From: an uncultured Bacteroidales bacterium | Lineage (GTDB): Bacteria; Bacteroidota; Bacteroidia; Bacteroidales; UBA932 | Direction of reading: 5' to 3' | Length of the DNA: 64,000 nt | Assembly (NCBI GenBank): GCA_944323845.1 | Contig: CALUUA010000007.1 | Span: forward strand, 1-64,000 | Shown: positions 45,182-54,500 of the stretch, piece after piece | Layout of the letters: every line of letters starts with the position of its first letter | How positions within the stretch are numbered: position 1 is the first letter of the stretch | Position numbers and translations under genes: made by a program | The notes under the pieces: model-generated | What the model was told of the DNA's origin: nothing | Seen by the model: the letters and a program-made list of their open reading frames with translations, nothing else | The model's database searches: none

Positions 45182-46264
45182 CTACAAAGTGACCAGTTCT
45201 TCCAGGATTTTTTCTCGCGCGGAACGGGCCCAGTCAGGGAAAGCCGGATCAGGAGTAAATCCCTTCGAGAACTCCAGAAGAGCCGACAAATCGAAAAAGT
45301 CCGCTGAAATGCCGGCCCCAGATCTGGCCGCATCGAAAGCATTGCACTTCTGTTCTATATGGGAGGGCACCATAAGAATAGGCTTACCCAGATACATGGC
45401 CTCGCAGACGGACTCGAAACCGGCAGTGCTTGCATATGCCATACATCCTGCCATCTGATGAAGGAACTCCTTGTCATCCAGCAGATAAAAACTCAATGTA
45501 TCATCAATCTTCCTGACACGTGGTTCCGACCATTTGTCCCAGAAAAAGCGCAGCTCCACTTCCGGATGTTCCTCATGCCATTTCATGATATCCTCCGAAA
45601 ATCCGGCATTAAGCATATAGCCGTGGATATAGGTCCCCGCAGACGGGGTCATTTCCAGCACGGCCTCCCTCAAGACCGGCGGCACAACCTTGATATGGTG
45701 TCTGTTGTCATCCGGCATCTTCCTGAAAGACAAAGCCAGCTTCTTGTATGCCCCGATGGATGTGACCTTGGTGAATATCTGCAGCCCCTCCGTACCTGAG
45801 AGTCCTGACTCTTCCAGATGGAAATCATCATGATGGAACAGATACTGATGACCTATACAAACATTCGGTATGTCGATCTTGAAATTGAAATACGCAATGC
45901 CTGTCAGCAACTCGTAGAAGTTCACCACTACATCTGCGCCTGAGGAACGGATGGCATCCTTCAGAAAAAGAACGCTCTTGAGATATTGAGGGAATTTCTC
46001 GACATTATACAGGACGCTCCTCAGCATGTTCACTGTCCTGTTCTCCGCCGAAGGCTGGAAATTCACACTGTCGAACTGCCTGACAGGAGCCGAGACTCCC
46101 TTGACGAAAAAATCCGGCAACTGCCTTGCCTGACTCTTTCCCACGAGAACACCGACCACATCATGTCCGTTTTCCGTCAGGAGCTTTTCCAAAGCCATCG
46201 CCTGTGTCAGATGTCCACGGCCTTCGCCCTGGACAATGAACAAATATTTCAATCCCCGGATCAT
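45182..46264 (-). CDS. Glycosyltransferase of the MJ1255/VC2487 type
   Basis: 360 residues, a GT-B-like glycosyltransferase. N-terminal YLFIVQGEGRGHLTQAMAL (about 7-25) is the hallmark nucleotide/acceptor loop. C-terminal MAYASTAGFESVCEAMYLGKPILMVPS is the sugar-nucleotide binding motif. It lies 26 bp after the LpxH-like phosphatase on the same strand, and the pair follows a mannose-nucleotide gene, so it probably acts on a lipid or envelope glycoconjugate. Donor and acceptor are not known. Confidence 0.78.
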   Translation of the reverse strand: MIRGLKYLFIVQGEGRGHLTQAMALEKLLTENGHDVVGVLVGKSQARQLPDFFVKGVSAPVRQFDSVNFQPSAENRTVNMLRSVLYNVEKFPQYLKSVLFLKDAIRSSGADVVVNFYELLTGIAYFNFKIDIPNVCIGHQYLFHHDDFHLEESGLSGTEGLQIFTKVTSIGAYKKLALSFRKMPDDNRHHIKVVPPVLREAVLEMTPSAGTYIHGYMLNAGFSEDIMKWHEEHPEVELRFFWDKWSEPRVRKIDDTLSFYLLDDKEFLHQMAGCMAYASTAGFESVCEAMYLGKPILMVPSHIEQKCNAFDAARSGAGISADFFDLSALLEFSKGFTPDPAFPDWARSAREKILEELVTL

Positions 46265-46290
46265 ACCGCATTCAGATTAAAGGGGAAAAC

Positions 46291-47049
46291 CTACATGTAT
46301 TCTTCCCTGTATTTCATGATTCTCCAGTTCCCGTGTTCATCTTCAAGCAAGGCGGACATGGACTCCACCCAGTCGCCCGAATTAAGATACCTGATCCCGT
46401 CTATCATTCTGTCCTCGGGATAATGTATATGCCCGCATATGACGCCGTCGCATCTCTTCGACCGGGCCAGATCCGCCAACATCTTCTCAAAACCCGAAAT
46501 AAAGGACACAGCCTGCTTGACCTTATGTTTTATCGCCTGCGACAAGGAGAAATAAGGCTTCCCCTGACGGCTGCGTATCTTGTTGTATATGCTGTTGAAA
46601 CGAAGAAGGGCAGTATAACTCACATCGCCGAGCTTGGCCAGCCACTCCATCTTCGAAGTGACGCTGTCGAACACGTCGCCATGAGTCACGAAAAAGCGGT
46701 GGTCTCCCGATTCCAGAATATAATCCTGAAGAATGCAGACATTCCCCAGATCCACAGGGACCAGATTATCCAGAAAGTCATCATGATTTCCCCTCAGGTA
46801 TATAACCTTCGTATCATGATTCTCCATCATCTTCATGATCACCTTTGTAAATCTGGTGTACTCCGGACTCCATCTTCTGCCGGATGATTTTTTCTGTATC
46901 TGCCAACCGTCTATGATATCGCCGTTCAGAATCAGGCGGTCGCAGTCGACTGATCCCAGAAAGTCAGCCGCCTCCTTTACCTTGGAATGGGCCGAACCTA
47001 TATGGACATCGGATATGATGACCGTCCTGTAATGTTTCCTCGCTTCCAT
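46291..47049 (-). CDS. LpxH-like metallophosphoesterase
   Basis: 252-residue calcineurin-like phosphoesterase resembling UDP-2,3-diacylglucosamine diphosphatase. Metal motifs in order: ISDVHIGS (about 12-19), NGDIIDGW (about 41-48), RGNHDDF (about 85-91), VTHGDVFD (about 119-126) and CGHIHYPE (about 205-212). Such proteins cleave UDP-diacylglucosamine in lipid A synthesis, but many Bacteroidota paralogues paired with a glycosyltransferase may act on another lipid. It overlaps neither neighbour (25-26 bp gaps). Confidence 0.82.
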   Translation of the reverse strand: MEARKHYRTVIISDVHIGSAHSKVKEAADFLGSVDCDRLILNGDIIDGWQIQKKSSGRRWSPEYTRFTKVIMKMMENHDTKVIYLRGNHDDFLDNLVPVDLGNVCILQDYILESGDHRFFVTHGDVFDSVTSKMEWLAKLGDVSYTALLRFNSIYNKIRSRQGKPYFSLSQAIKHKVKQAVSFISGFEKMLADLARSKRCDGVICGHIHYPEDRMIDGIRYLNSGDWVESMSALLEDEHGNWRIMKYREEYM

Positions 47050-47074
47050 ATCTTTCGAAATCTTGAAATCCGGA

Positions 47075-48151
47075 CTATTTCCGGATCTTCCGGTCAGTAT
47101 CGCGTGCAGCCGAATATTCCTTGATCTTCTGTTCTTCCGAAAGCCGGCACACGAGCAGGGAACCGTCTTTTTCGGCTACGACATACCCTTCGAGCCCCTC
47201 GATGACCGCCATTCCGACAGAAGGAAGATATACCATGCAGTCCCTGCAATCGAACATCCGCACATCCCCGCCTACGACCGCATTGCCGTCGGCATCCGAC
47301 GGCACATGCATCCTGACGGAACCCCAGCTGCCCAAATCGCTCCAGCCGAAATCCGCCGCTATGACATATATGTCCGGGGACTTTTCCATCACTGCATAGT
47401 CTATGGATATTTTCTCGCACAGAGGGAAAAGCTCCTCAAGGGCGGCAGTCTCATTCCCGGTGTACAATGACGGAGCCAGACGGTCCATTACAGACGCTAT
47501 CCCCGGCGAATATTTTCTGAACTGTGAAACTATGGTAGCTGCCCTCCACACGAAAATGCCTGCATTCCAGAAATAGTTTCCGGCAGCGAGATATTCCTGA
47601 GCGGTAGCCAGATCCGGCTTTTCCTTGAAGGACTTCACTTTGGTCACCTTTCCGTATTCCGCCTTATCGGCGCAGATATAGCCGTAACCGGTTTCAGGCC
47701 TGCCCGGAACAATACCGACCGTCACCACGGCATCATGTTCCGAAGAAAACGACAGAGCTGACGAAATCACTTTCACAAACTCCGACTTGTCCAGCACGAG
47801 AGCATCTGCGGGAGTGACGACTATATTCGCATCGGGATATTTCCGGGAAATCTTCCAGCATGAATAGGCTATACATGGGGCAGTGTTTCTGGCCTGAGGC
47901 TCAGCAAGGATATTTTCATCAGGAATATCCGGCAGCTGCGACTTGACCAGAGACACATAGGCGGCAGAAGTCACCACCCAGAAATGACTGATGTCACATA
48001 CCGGCAGGAATCTGTCCACAGTGAGCTGCAGAAGGCTCTTGCCCACTCCCAGAATATCTATGAACTGCTTGGGAACCCGCGGCGTGCTTGCCGGCCAGAG
48101 CCTGCTTCCTATGCCACCCGCCATTATCACTACATGGGTATTCTTGTCCAT
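47075..48151 (-). CDS. manC: Mannose-1-phosphate guanylyltransferase
   Basis: Makes GDP-mannose from mannose-1-phosphate and GTP. The nucleotidyltransferase signature VIMAGGIGSRLWPAS is near the N-terminus (about 7-21) with RVPKQFIDI just after; FWNAGIFVW and ADFGWSDLGSWGS are the sugar-binding and metal motifs. 358 residues; there is no C-terminal isomerase domain. ATG at 48151 is preferred over an upstream TTG at 48157. First of three genes leading to the phosphatase and glycosyltransferase. Confidence 0.93.
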   Translation of the reverse strand: MDKNTHVVIMAGGIGSRLWPASTPRVPKQFIDILGVGKSLLQLTVDRFLPVCDISHFWVVTSAAYVSLVKSQLPDIPDENILAEPQARNTAPCIAYSCWKISRKYPDANIVVTPADALVLDKSEFVKVISSALSFSSEHDAVVTVGIVPGRPETGYGYICADKAEYGKVTKVKSFKEKPDLATAQEYLAAGNYFWNAGIFVWRAATIVSQFRKYSPGIASVMDRLAPSLYTGNETAALEELFPLCEKISIDYAVMEKSPDIYVIAADFGWSDLGSWGSVRMHVPSDADGNAVVGGDVRMFDCRDCMVYLPSVGMAVIEGLEGYVVAEKDGSLLVCRLSEEQKIKEYSAARDTDRKIRK

Positions 48152-48155
48152 AAGC

Positions 48156-48190
48156 AAAAAAATAAGGATGTGACTTCAGCGACACATCCT
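48156..48190 (-). terminator. Terminator before manC
   Basis: Minus strand: an 8-bp stem (AGGATGTG with CACATCCT, 48190-48165) followed by TTATTTTTTT. It ends the transcript of the 201-residue barrel gene and sits immediately before manC. Confidence 0.7.
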
Positions 48191-48198
48191 CAAATATA
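48191..48198 (-). promoter_or_regulatory. Candidate -7 box for manC
   Basis: TATATTTG on the minus strand, 39 bp before the manC ATG. No -33 TTG is visible and the start site would fall within the terminator hairpin, so support is modest. Confidence 0.3.
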
Positions 48199-48255
48199 GA
48201 TATTTTTTCCTTTGAAAAAGAGAAAAAACAGAAAATTCGTTTTCTGCAAGTCACA

Positions 48256-48861
48256 TCAGAATGACAGACCGAGCTTGAATCCGGCGTTGCTGATCCCGTC
48301 TATCCCGAAAGTCCGGCTGCGGTTCGTGGCATAGCTGTAATAGGCTGAAATCTGGAAACCGAGATTGCTTTTGTTGAACGGGTGGATGACCACGCCCACT
48401 TCAGGTGAAGCATAGAACCCCCACTGGGAATCACGGGCCCCGAAAATCGAATACAATTCGTACTGGCGTGCATAATTCGCCCCCAGCTTGGCCTCCACAT
48501 ACGGCTGGACCTTCTTCCATGCGAACCTGTACCTCAAGGTCGCCCCGAAAGGCACCTGATACAGAGAATGGTACATGTCGGTAGTGACGGCCGTCCCGTC
48601 TCCGAGGTCATAAGTCTGTTTTGGAAAATATTCGTTGTTCGTGTTGAAGCTGGCGAAAACACCGGCCGCCACCCTCGGAAGGAAATAATACCCGCCTTCC
48701 AGATAGGCTCCCCAACCGCTTGCATTTTCGGAAAATCCGTTGGAGAAGGTCCCGTTGAACTGCCATCCGGCATCCACATAGAAACGCCGTCCGACCTGCG
48801 CATCCGAACATATTGCCGTGAGCAGCACGGCAGCTGAAATCAATATTATCTTTTTCATCAT
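48256..48861 (-). CDS. Small outer-membrane beta-barrel protein
   Basis: 201 residues from ATG 48861 (MMKKIILISAAVLLTAICSDAQ). Signal peptide about 1-22, then an eight-strand-like pattern of alternating aromatic beta-strands (RRFYVDAGWQFNG, WGAYLEGGYYFLPR, FGATLRYRFAWKKVQPYVEAKLG, ISAYYSYATN) ending GFKLGLSF with C-terminal Phe, as in OmpW/OmpA-type barrels. A strong GAGGAGG sits five bases before the start, unusual here. Third gene after the DUF4251 and DUF4136 genes on the same strand. Confidence 0.8.
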   Translation of the reverse strand: MMKKIILISAAVLLTAICSDAQVGRRFYVDAGWQFNGTFSNGFSENASGWGAYLEGGYYFLPRVAAGVFASFNTNNEYFPKQTYDLGDGTAVTTDMYHSLYQVPFGATLRYRFAWKKVQPYVEAKLGANYARQYELYSIFGARDSQWGFYASPEVGVVIHPFNKSNLGFQISAYYSYATNRSRTFGIDGISNAGFKLGLSF

Positions 48862-48877
48862 ATTTTCCTCCTCAAAA

Positions 48878-49549
48878 TCATTCTGATGCGACATCCAGGT
48901 ACGCCGATTGGCTGAAAGCCTGTCCTATGGCCGTCAGGAATCTGGCAAGATCGCTTCTGGCGGAACCTGATTCACCGTTTATCACGCAATTCCATACCAC
49001 CGGAAGTTTCTGGTCTTCTCCTGCAGCCGCCCCCAGATCAGCCATTTCGGCCATGAGAGAATGCGTAGTGAACTGATATGTCACCGGATACGGATAATAC
49101 CAGCTTCCCCAGCCTCCCCAGTAGGACGGAGACCAGTAGCCCGGATAGTCCAGCCACCAGTAAGGATCCACATAATCCGTATAATAATCCGTTTCCGCGA
49201 TGTATGTCAGCTGTATGCCCAGATCGGCATGTGCCGGGTCGTCTTCATCCCGGACGTCTTCGATGGCGACATAGGTATAGCCTCTGGACTCCATCTGCGT
49301 CCTGAACTCTTCCACGAGTCTGTCAGTAAACGTATTCTTGACCGTATCGCAGGAAAAACGCGAATCCAGCACCATGATGCTGTCCACCACCGTAAAAGTA
49401 GAGAATGTGCCGAAATCCGTCCCGGTATCATGTGATGTGGACACCAGGAATTCTCCGTCTGCATCCACCACGGAAGGCAGTTTCTGGCAAGACACGGCCA
49501 CCGCCGCGCCTGCCAATGTCATAAGCAATATGAATTTTTTCATTTTCAT
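48878..49549 (-). CDS. DUF4136-family lipoprotein
   Basis: 223 residues from ATG 49549 (MKMKKFILLMTLAGAAVAVSC). Lipobox AVSC, Cys21. The mature protein fits DUF4136 (FGTFSTFTVVDSIM…LVEEFRTQMESRGYTYV), with a Trp/Tyr-rich loop (DYVDPYWWLDYPGYWSPSYW) that could contact membrane or ligand. Function unknown. 16 bp before the barrel gene and 49 bp after the DUF4251 gene. Confidence 0.75.
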   Translation of the reverse strand: MKMKKFILLMTLAGAAVAVSCQKLPSVVDADGEFLVSTSHDTGTDFGTFSTFTVVDSIMVLDSRFSCDTVKNTFTDRLVEEFRTQMESRGYTYVAIEDVRDEDDPAHADLGIQLTYIAETDYYTDYVDPYWWLDYPGYWSPSYWGGWGSWYYPYPVTYQFTTHSLMAEMADLGAAAGEDQKLPVVWNCVINGESGSARSDLARFLTAIGQAFSQSAYLDVASE

Positions 49550-49598
49550 GTAATTTTTATGCGCCTGTCGGCACAATGCAATTGTAATCCTTTATATA

Positions 49599-50195
49599 TC
49601 AGAGAGAGGTCCCTTCAAATACCGTCGAGTGGGCGAAAGGCACCAGATTACCCTCCAGCCTGACGGTATTCGAACTGAATGTCGGGGACACTTCCACGAA
49701 CACCCTGTTCGACCCCGGCGTAGCGGAAATCGATACGGAGGCATTCACTCCCCTGCCTGTCACGTTCATTGTCAGTCTGACACGGCCTTTCTTGTCCGTA
49801 GTCATCCTGAGATTCGATGCGATACCCTCTACGGTAATCCCTCCTACACCGTTCGGACCGCTATGGACGTAGCTCGGGGAAATCTGGATGACAGCCCTGT
49901 CTCCGTCGAGCGAAACGAAATTGGTAGTCGAATTGACCTGTATCCTGTTTCCGTATTTGAATGTCACAGCTTCAGCTTCGACCACGAAGGACGAATCCTG
50001 CAAGGCTTTCTGCGCCTGCATCCATGACAGCGTATCCATGACAGCCTGCTGCATGTCATCCCCGCTGCGGCGTGCATTGAATTCTGCCATATCCGCCTTC
50101 CACCTGTCGATTCTATCACGCAGGGTCTCATTATTCTGGGCTGACCCTGATACCCATACCGATACCAACATCAGTAACAATACAAACTTTTTCAT
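49599..50195 (-). CDS. DUF4251-family secreted protein
   Basis: 198 residues. Signal peptide about 1-19 (MKKFVLLLMLVSVWVSGSAQ). The mature part (SSFVVEAEAVTFKYGNRIQVNSTTNFVSLDG … NVTGRGVNASVSISATPG) matches Bacteroidota DUF4251 with its beta-sandwich look. Function unknown; it heads a run of three small envelope genes, which together may respond to envelope stress (inference from company only). Confidence 0.75.
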   Translation of the reverse strand: MKKFVLLLMLVSVWVSGSAQNNETLRDRIDRWKADMAEFNARRSGDDMQQAVMDTLSWMQAQKALQDSSFVVEAEAVTFKYGNRIQVNSTTNFVSLDGDRAVIQISPSYVHSGPNGVGGITVEGIASNLRMTTDKKGRVRLTMNVTGRGVNASVSISATPGSNRVFVEVSPTFSSNTVRLEGNLVPFAHSTVFEGTSL

Positions 50196-50368
50196 GATCT
50201 TTCTTTTCTATTCCGGACGGCTTCAGTCAAAGTACGTGCCATTGGCCGGACCTTCCGACAAAACCGCCTTTTCATCAGATAAAATCCGGAATCCGGCAAA
50301 TCTTGCATCCTGTCGCATCATATCTGTCCGAAAATTCCGAAAGACGCACCATTTTCCGAGAGTTTTCA

Positions 50369-50376
50369 TACCTTTG
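50369..50376 (+). promoter_or_regulatory. -7 box for purC
   Basis: TACCTTTG followed by C. No -33 TTG is present. The interval 50196-50459 otherwise holds only short inverted repeats; no PurR-like palindrome or riboswitch was recognised. Confidence 0.5.
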
Positions 50377-50459
50377 CGGAGCCGGAGGACAATGCTTTCG
50401 GATGACGGGAGACCCGGCAGACTGCCTTGCAGATGGAAATACGATTAATTGACAAGATA

Positions 50460-51407
50460 ATGGAAGCTATTACCAAAACCGATTTCAATTTTCCCGGACA
50501 AGTGAGCAAGTATGTCGGGAAAGTGCGCGATGTCTACGACATCAACAATGAATATCTGGTGATGATCGTCACTGACAGAATTTCAGCCTTCGATGTGGTG
50601 CTGCCTGAAGGAATCCCGTATAAGGGACAGGTACTGAACCAGATTGCGTCTAAATTTCTGGATGCCACGACCGACATCCTTCCGAACTGGAAAATAGCCG
50701 AAGCCGACCCTATGGTCACCATAGGACACAAATGCGAGCCTTTCAAGGTCGAGATGGTCATCAGGGGCTATCTGTCAGGCCATGCATGGAGGGAGTACAA
50801 GGCCGGGAAACGGACCTTGTGCGGAATCGCCCTTCCGGAAGGGATGGTGGAAAACCAGAAATTCCCGGAGCCTATAATCACTCCTACCACCAAGGCCGCG
50901 GAAGGACATGATGAGGACATTTCGAAGGAAGATATCATTGCTTCCGGTCTGGTAAGCCGCGAGGACTACGAAAAGATGGAAGAATATACCAGAGCCATCT
51001 TCCGCAGAGGTACGGAAATCGCCGCAAAGATGGGGCTCATCCTCGTGGATACGAAATACGAATTCGGAAAGAAGAACGGCACCATCTACCTGATGGACGA
51101 AATCCATACTCCTGACTCGTCACGGTATTTCTATGCCGATGGATACGAAGAAAGGCTGGCCAAAGGAGAGAAACAGAAACAGCTTTCAAAGGAATTTGTC
51201 CGCGAATGGCTGATGGCCAACGGATTCCAGGGCAAGGAAGGCCAGAAAGTCCCTGAAATGACGCCGGAAATAGTCGGCAGCATAACAGACAGATACATCG
51301 AACTTTATGAACATATCACAGGCGAAAAGTTCGTAAAGGCCGAAGATGCCGGCAATGTCCTTGACCGCATATACAAGAATGTAACAGGCTGTCTTTCGTC
51401 CCTCTGA
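50460..51407 (+). CDS. purC: SAICAR synthase
   Basis: Phosphoribosylaminoimidazole-succinocarboxamide synthase of purine synthesis, joining CAIR with aspartate using ATP. 315 residues from ATG 50460 ([18 protein letters not shown]), matching Bacteroides-type PurC. Signatures are [40 protein letters not shown] and DTKYEFG. The frame extends upstream to 50427 and an ATG at 50433; neither is family-like. Followed by the repeat hairpin shared with the convergent alpha-2-macroglobulin gene. Confidence 0.95.
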   Translation: MEAITKTDFNFPGQVSKYVGKVRDVYDINNEYLVMIVTDRISAFDVVLPEGIPYKGQVLNQIASKFLDATTDILPNWKIAEADPMVTIGHKCEPFKVEMVIRGYLSGHAWREYKAGKRTLCGIALPEGMVENQKFPEPIITPTTKAAEGHDEDISKEDIIASGLVSREDYEKMEEYTRAIFRRGTEIAAKMGLILVDTKYEFGKKNGTIYLMDEIHTPDSSRYFYADGYEERLAKGEKQKQLSKEFVREWLMANGFQGKEGQKVPEMTPEIVGSITDRYIELYEHITGEKFVKAEDAGNVLDRIYKNVTGCLSSL

Positions 51408-51419
51408 CAAGTCCGGCAT

Positions 51420-51502
51420 AAAAGAGAGGGTGAGGGTGACACAAAAAATTTTGTGTCACCCTCAAACGTCTTTCTTCGAAAGACTGACCCATCCTCTCTT
51501 TT
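51420..51502. repeat. Structured intergenic repeat, copy B (short)
   Basis: 83 bases closed by AAAAGAGAGG (51420-51429) and CCTCTCTTTT (51493-51502). Inside are a perfect 15-bp hairpin (51432-51463) and, on the minus strand, GTCTTTC-GAA-GAAAGAC (51484-51468). Bases 51457-51485 are identical to 21535-21507. Compared with copy A the middle of about 150 bases is missing. It separates convergent purC and the alpha-2-macroglobulin gene. Confidence 0.6.
51432..51463. terminator. Bidirectional terminator hairpin, purC / A2M
   Basis: Perfect inverted repeat GAGGGTGACACAAAA with TTTTGTGTCACCCTC and a two-base loop. It ends transcription from either side. Confidence 0.75.
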
Positions 51503-54500
51503 CATTTTTCCGAACATACAGGAGGGCAATACCCGTCATTTGCACGATAGTGAGGGGCATACAGACACACGATATCGGCCACACGGCTTGAAAAGACTCC
51601 GGACTGCGTTACAGTCAGCTTCTCCGTCAGCACTGTATTTTCCTCAGGCAACACCTCCACGAACCAGCGGCTGCTGCCGGCTTTCACCTCACGGTAAGCG
51701 TAAGGATATGCAATCCTTGACGCCACGGAGCCTGCACGGGGACGGACTGTCACTCCGTACATTCCCGACAACTGCTTTTCCGGCCTCATTGAAGCGGGAC
51801 GAGGAGCCGTCAGGCATACGTAGCTGCGATTTTCGGCACTCCAAATTTCGTAGACTGCCAGAACCTCATCGCCTACAGACAGCACTTCACCTTCACGTAT
51901 TTCCCTATAGCCGGGATATCCTGAATCTTCGCACCTGACAGAATCCGTCTGAATCAGATAACGGCACTTGACTGAAATATCGTTTCCTGCAGCCTTGATT
52001 TCAGAAAACGGTTTCCTGTATTTCTGCGTCAGTGCAAGTATTCTGGTGTCCAGAATTTCCGCAGGACCTTCCATGACAGCATCCAAAGCCAGCAGATACG
52101 CAGGATCGTCATCCCAGTCCTGTGTCTCTTTCTGGACCATTATCCAAAGTCTGATGCCGTCGGCAATCCTCGCCGCTTCTTCGTCTCCCGCATGGACTGC
52201 ATAGCAGGACATAAGCCTGCAAAGAACAGAATGTGCATACAGCTCGTTTTCCAGAAGTCCTCTGAACGGCATTACGGCATTCGGGAAATACATTCCTCCC
52301 GACCTGTGGGCCACTGCATATTCCTTCAGAGAAGCCATCTGCCTGTCCAGACCGGCGGACAATCCTGCATTGACCCTGACTTTGGCCGATTCAAGGAACG
52401 CATTGCCGGAGGCAGACACGAAATCGAGCAATGTCATTGCCCTACGGGCTTTATAAAGGATATATCCAGGTGCGCCAGCCTTACGGTCCCTGAGATATTT
52501 TCTGACAGCTTTGGAGAAGTCTTTCAGCGTCTTCCTGTCGAGGTCGGCTGCGATAGGGATATCCGGATACAGCGACCGTATGAACAGGTATTGCGGCAGG
52601 GTAAGGCCGCTCCATGAATTTTCATCGCTGAAATATGTCTTGTCGAGGTATGCCACTGCATGTTCTGCGGCAGAGCGCAAAACCGGCTCCTGATCAGGAA
52701 GGCCTTCCTTGCAGCCCATCGAAATATACTCCAGAACCACGGCTGTAATCAGAGGGGACGACTGGCCGCCTTTGAGCCATGAGAATCCGCCTCCGGCATT
52801 CTGGTATGACAGCATAAGATCGCGCAGCTTGCCGCAGTCAGGAACAGCATGACCGTCATTTTCACCGCGGTCTTCGAGCCTTGAAGACAACACTGCCGCC
52901 AGATAGGCTGATGCTGCCGAAATCGCATCAGGAGACTCCGGGCTGACATGCTCCGGGACAGACTCGCGCAGCATGTCCGCAATGGATATCTCTTCCGAGG
53001 CTGCACCATATCCGGATACATTTACAAATTCGCCGAGCAGCGCCTGATACAGCGAGTCACGGGACATGCCCGGCTGCAGGATTGCGGAATGCGATTCGTA
53101 CAGGGTCTGTTCAGGTGCGCTCACAGGTACGGTCACGAACAATCCGTCGGATGCGCCGGGCACTGTCTTCTCCCCATTTTCAGATGATTCCGCAGCCGCC
53201 TGATATATGACCTTCAGTCCAAGCGTATCCACGTCAGCAGGTACATTTACGAAGAATACCGCAGATACGGCAGAACCGGCCGCCACCTTGACCGGACGGC
53301 TTTTCACCATCACCGGCGATGATTCCCGGTATTCCTGACTGTCATATATATAGAGTGTAAGCATGCCTTCCGAGTCCGTGTCCGAAGTGTTGGACAGGGA
53401 TACCTGCATGTCGTAACGGTCTCCGGAGTAGAGATATGCCGGTTCGGAAACGGAAACCGTCACCGGAAGGGCAATCATCATCTCCCTGAGCAGGACATTG
53501 TTCTTCATCGACTTGTCGTGGGCGAAGACTGACACGTAATATGTGGAAAGCTTGTCTCCGGCCATGAATCCGAACGGAATCCGGCCCTCTTCGTCCGAGC
53601 GCAGGAATGGATAGAATGCCAGTGTCTCTGAAAAATCATCGCGCACTGATACTGTCTGCACGGACGCCCCGGCGCCTGAAGATGACTTGGTCATAAGAGC
53701 GTTCCTGATACCCATGTCCGCGGCATCGGAAGCGTTTTCCGCCGTGGAGGATACAGACAGGCGAGGTACAGCCCCGGCCAACTGGAACGGAATCGCTTCC
53801 GATTCTCCGGAATAAGGATATTTGCCGGCTCCCGGAGACCTGCCTCCGCCCCGTTTGCTGCCGGCAGAATACGAGCCGTACACTACAGGAATACCGGAAT
53901 ACGGCTCGAACCTGCTCCAAATGTTTGGCCTGACTGCATCAACAGTGACATCGAAGACAGAAACGGCACATTCCACTCCCGGAAGGGTCCGGATTTCGTA
54001 GCGGCATTCCACCCCGGGACGCGACTTGTCAGTGAAGGAGGAGAAAGCCAAAGGCAGCATCAGATCCGATGCATTCCGTCTGAACTCATGTTCGTAACTG
54101 TATGCATTCCCGTCCCTGAACCAGATAATCTTCATCAGCGTGATGTCAGGATATTCATCCTTGTATTCATATGACAGAAGTTCAAGCGAGCCGTCCTGAT
54201 TCCGTCCGCCTTCCAGATGCAGGATATCGGACATCAGGCAGGCATTCCTGTTTCCGAACAGCTGTATAACTGCCCAGACAGGGCCTGAAGATGCGCCGAA
54301 TTGCAGCCTGATGTCATCCGAATCCAGTATTCTGACAAAGCCCAGAAAAGTGCCGTCCAGAGACGTGTCGGTTTCCGAAGTCTTGACCAGATCGCATACG
54401 CAGGTCTTTTGCCTGCCGCGGGCTTCGGCCACTGCCTTTACCCTGAACAGGCCTGACGGCCATGAAGACAAATCCACCCAGACCTTCTCCCCCGTCAAGG

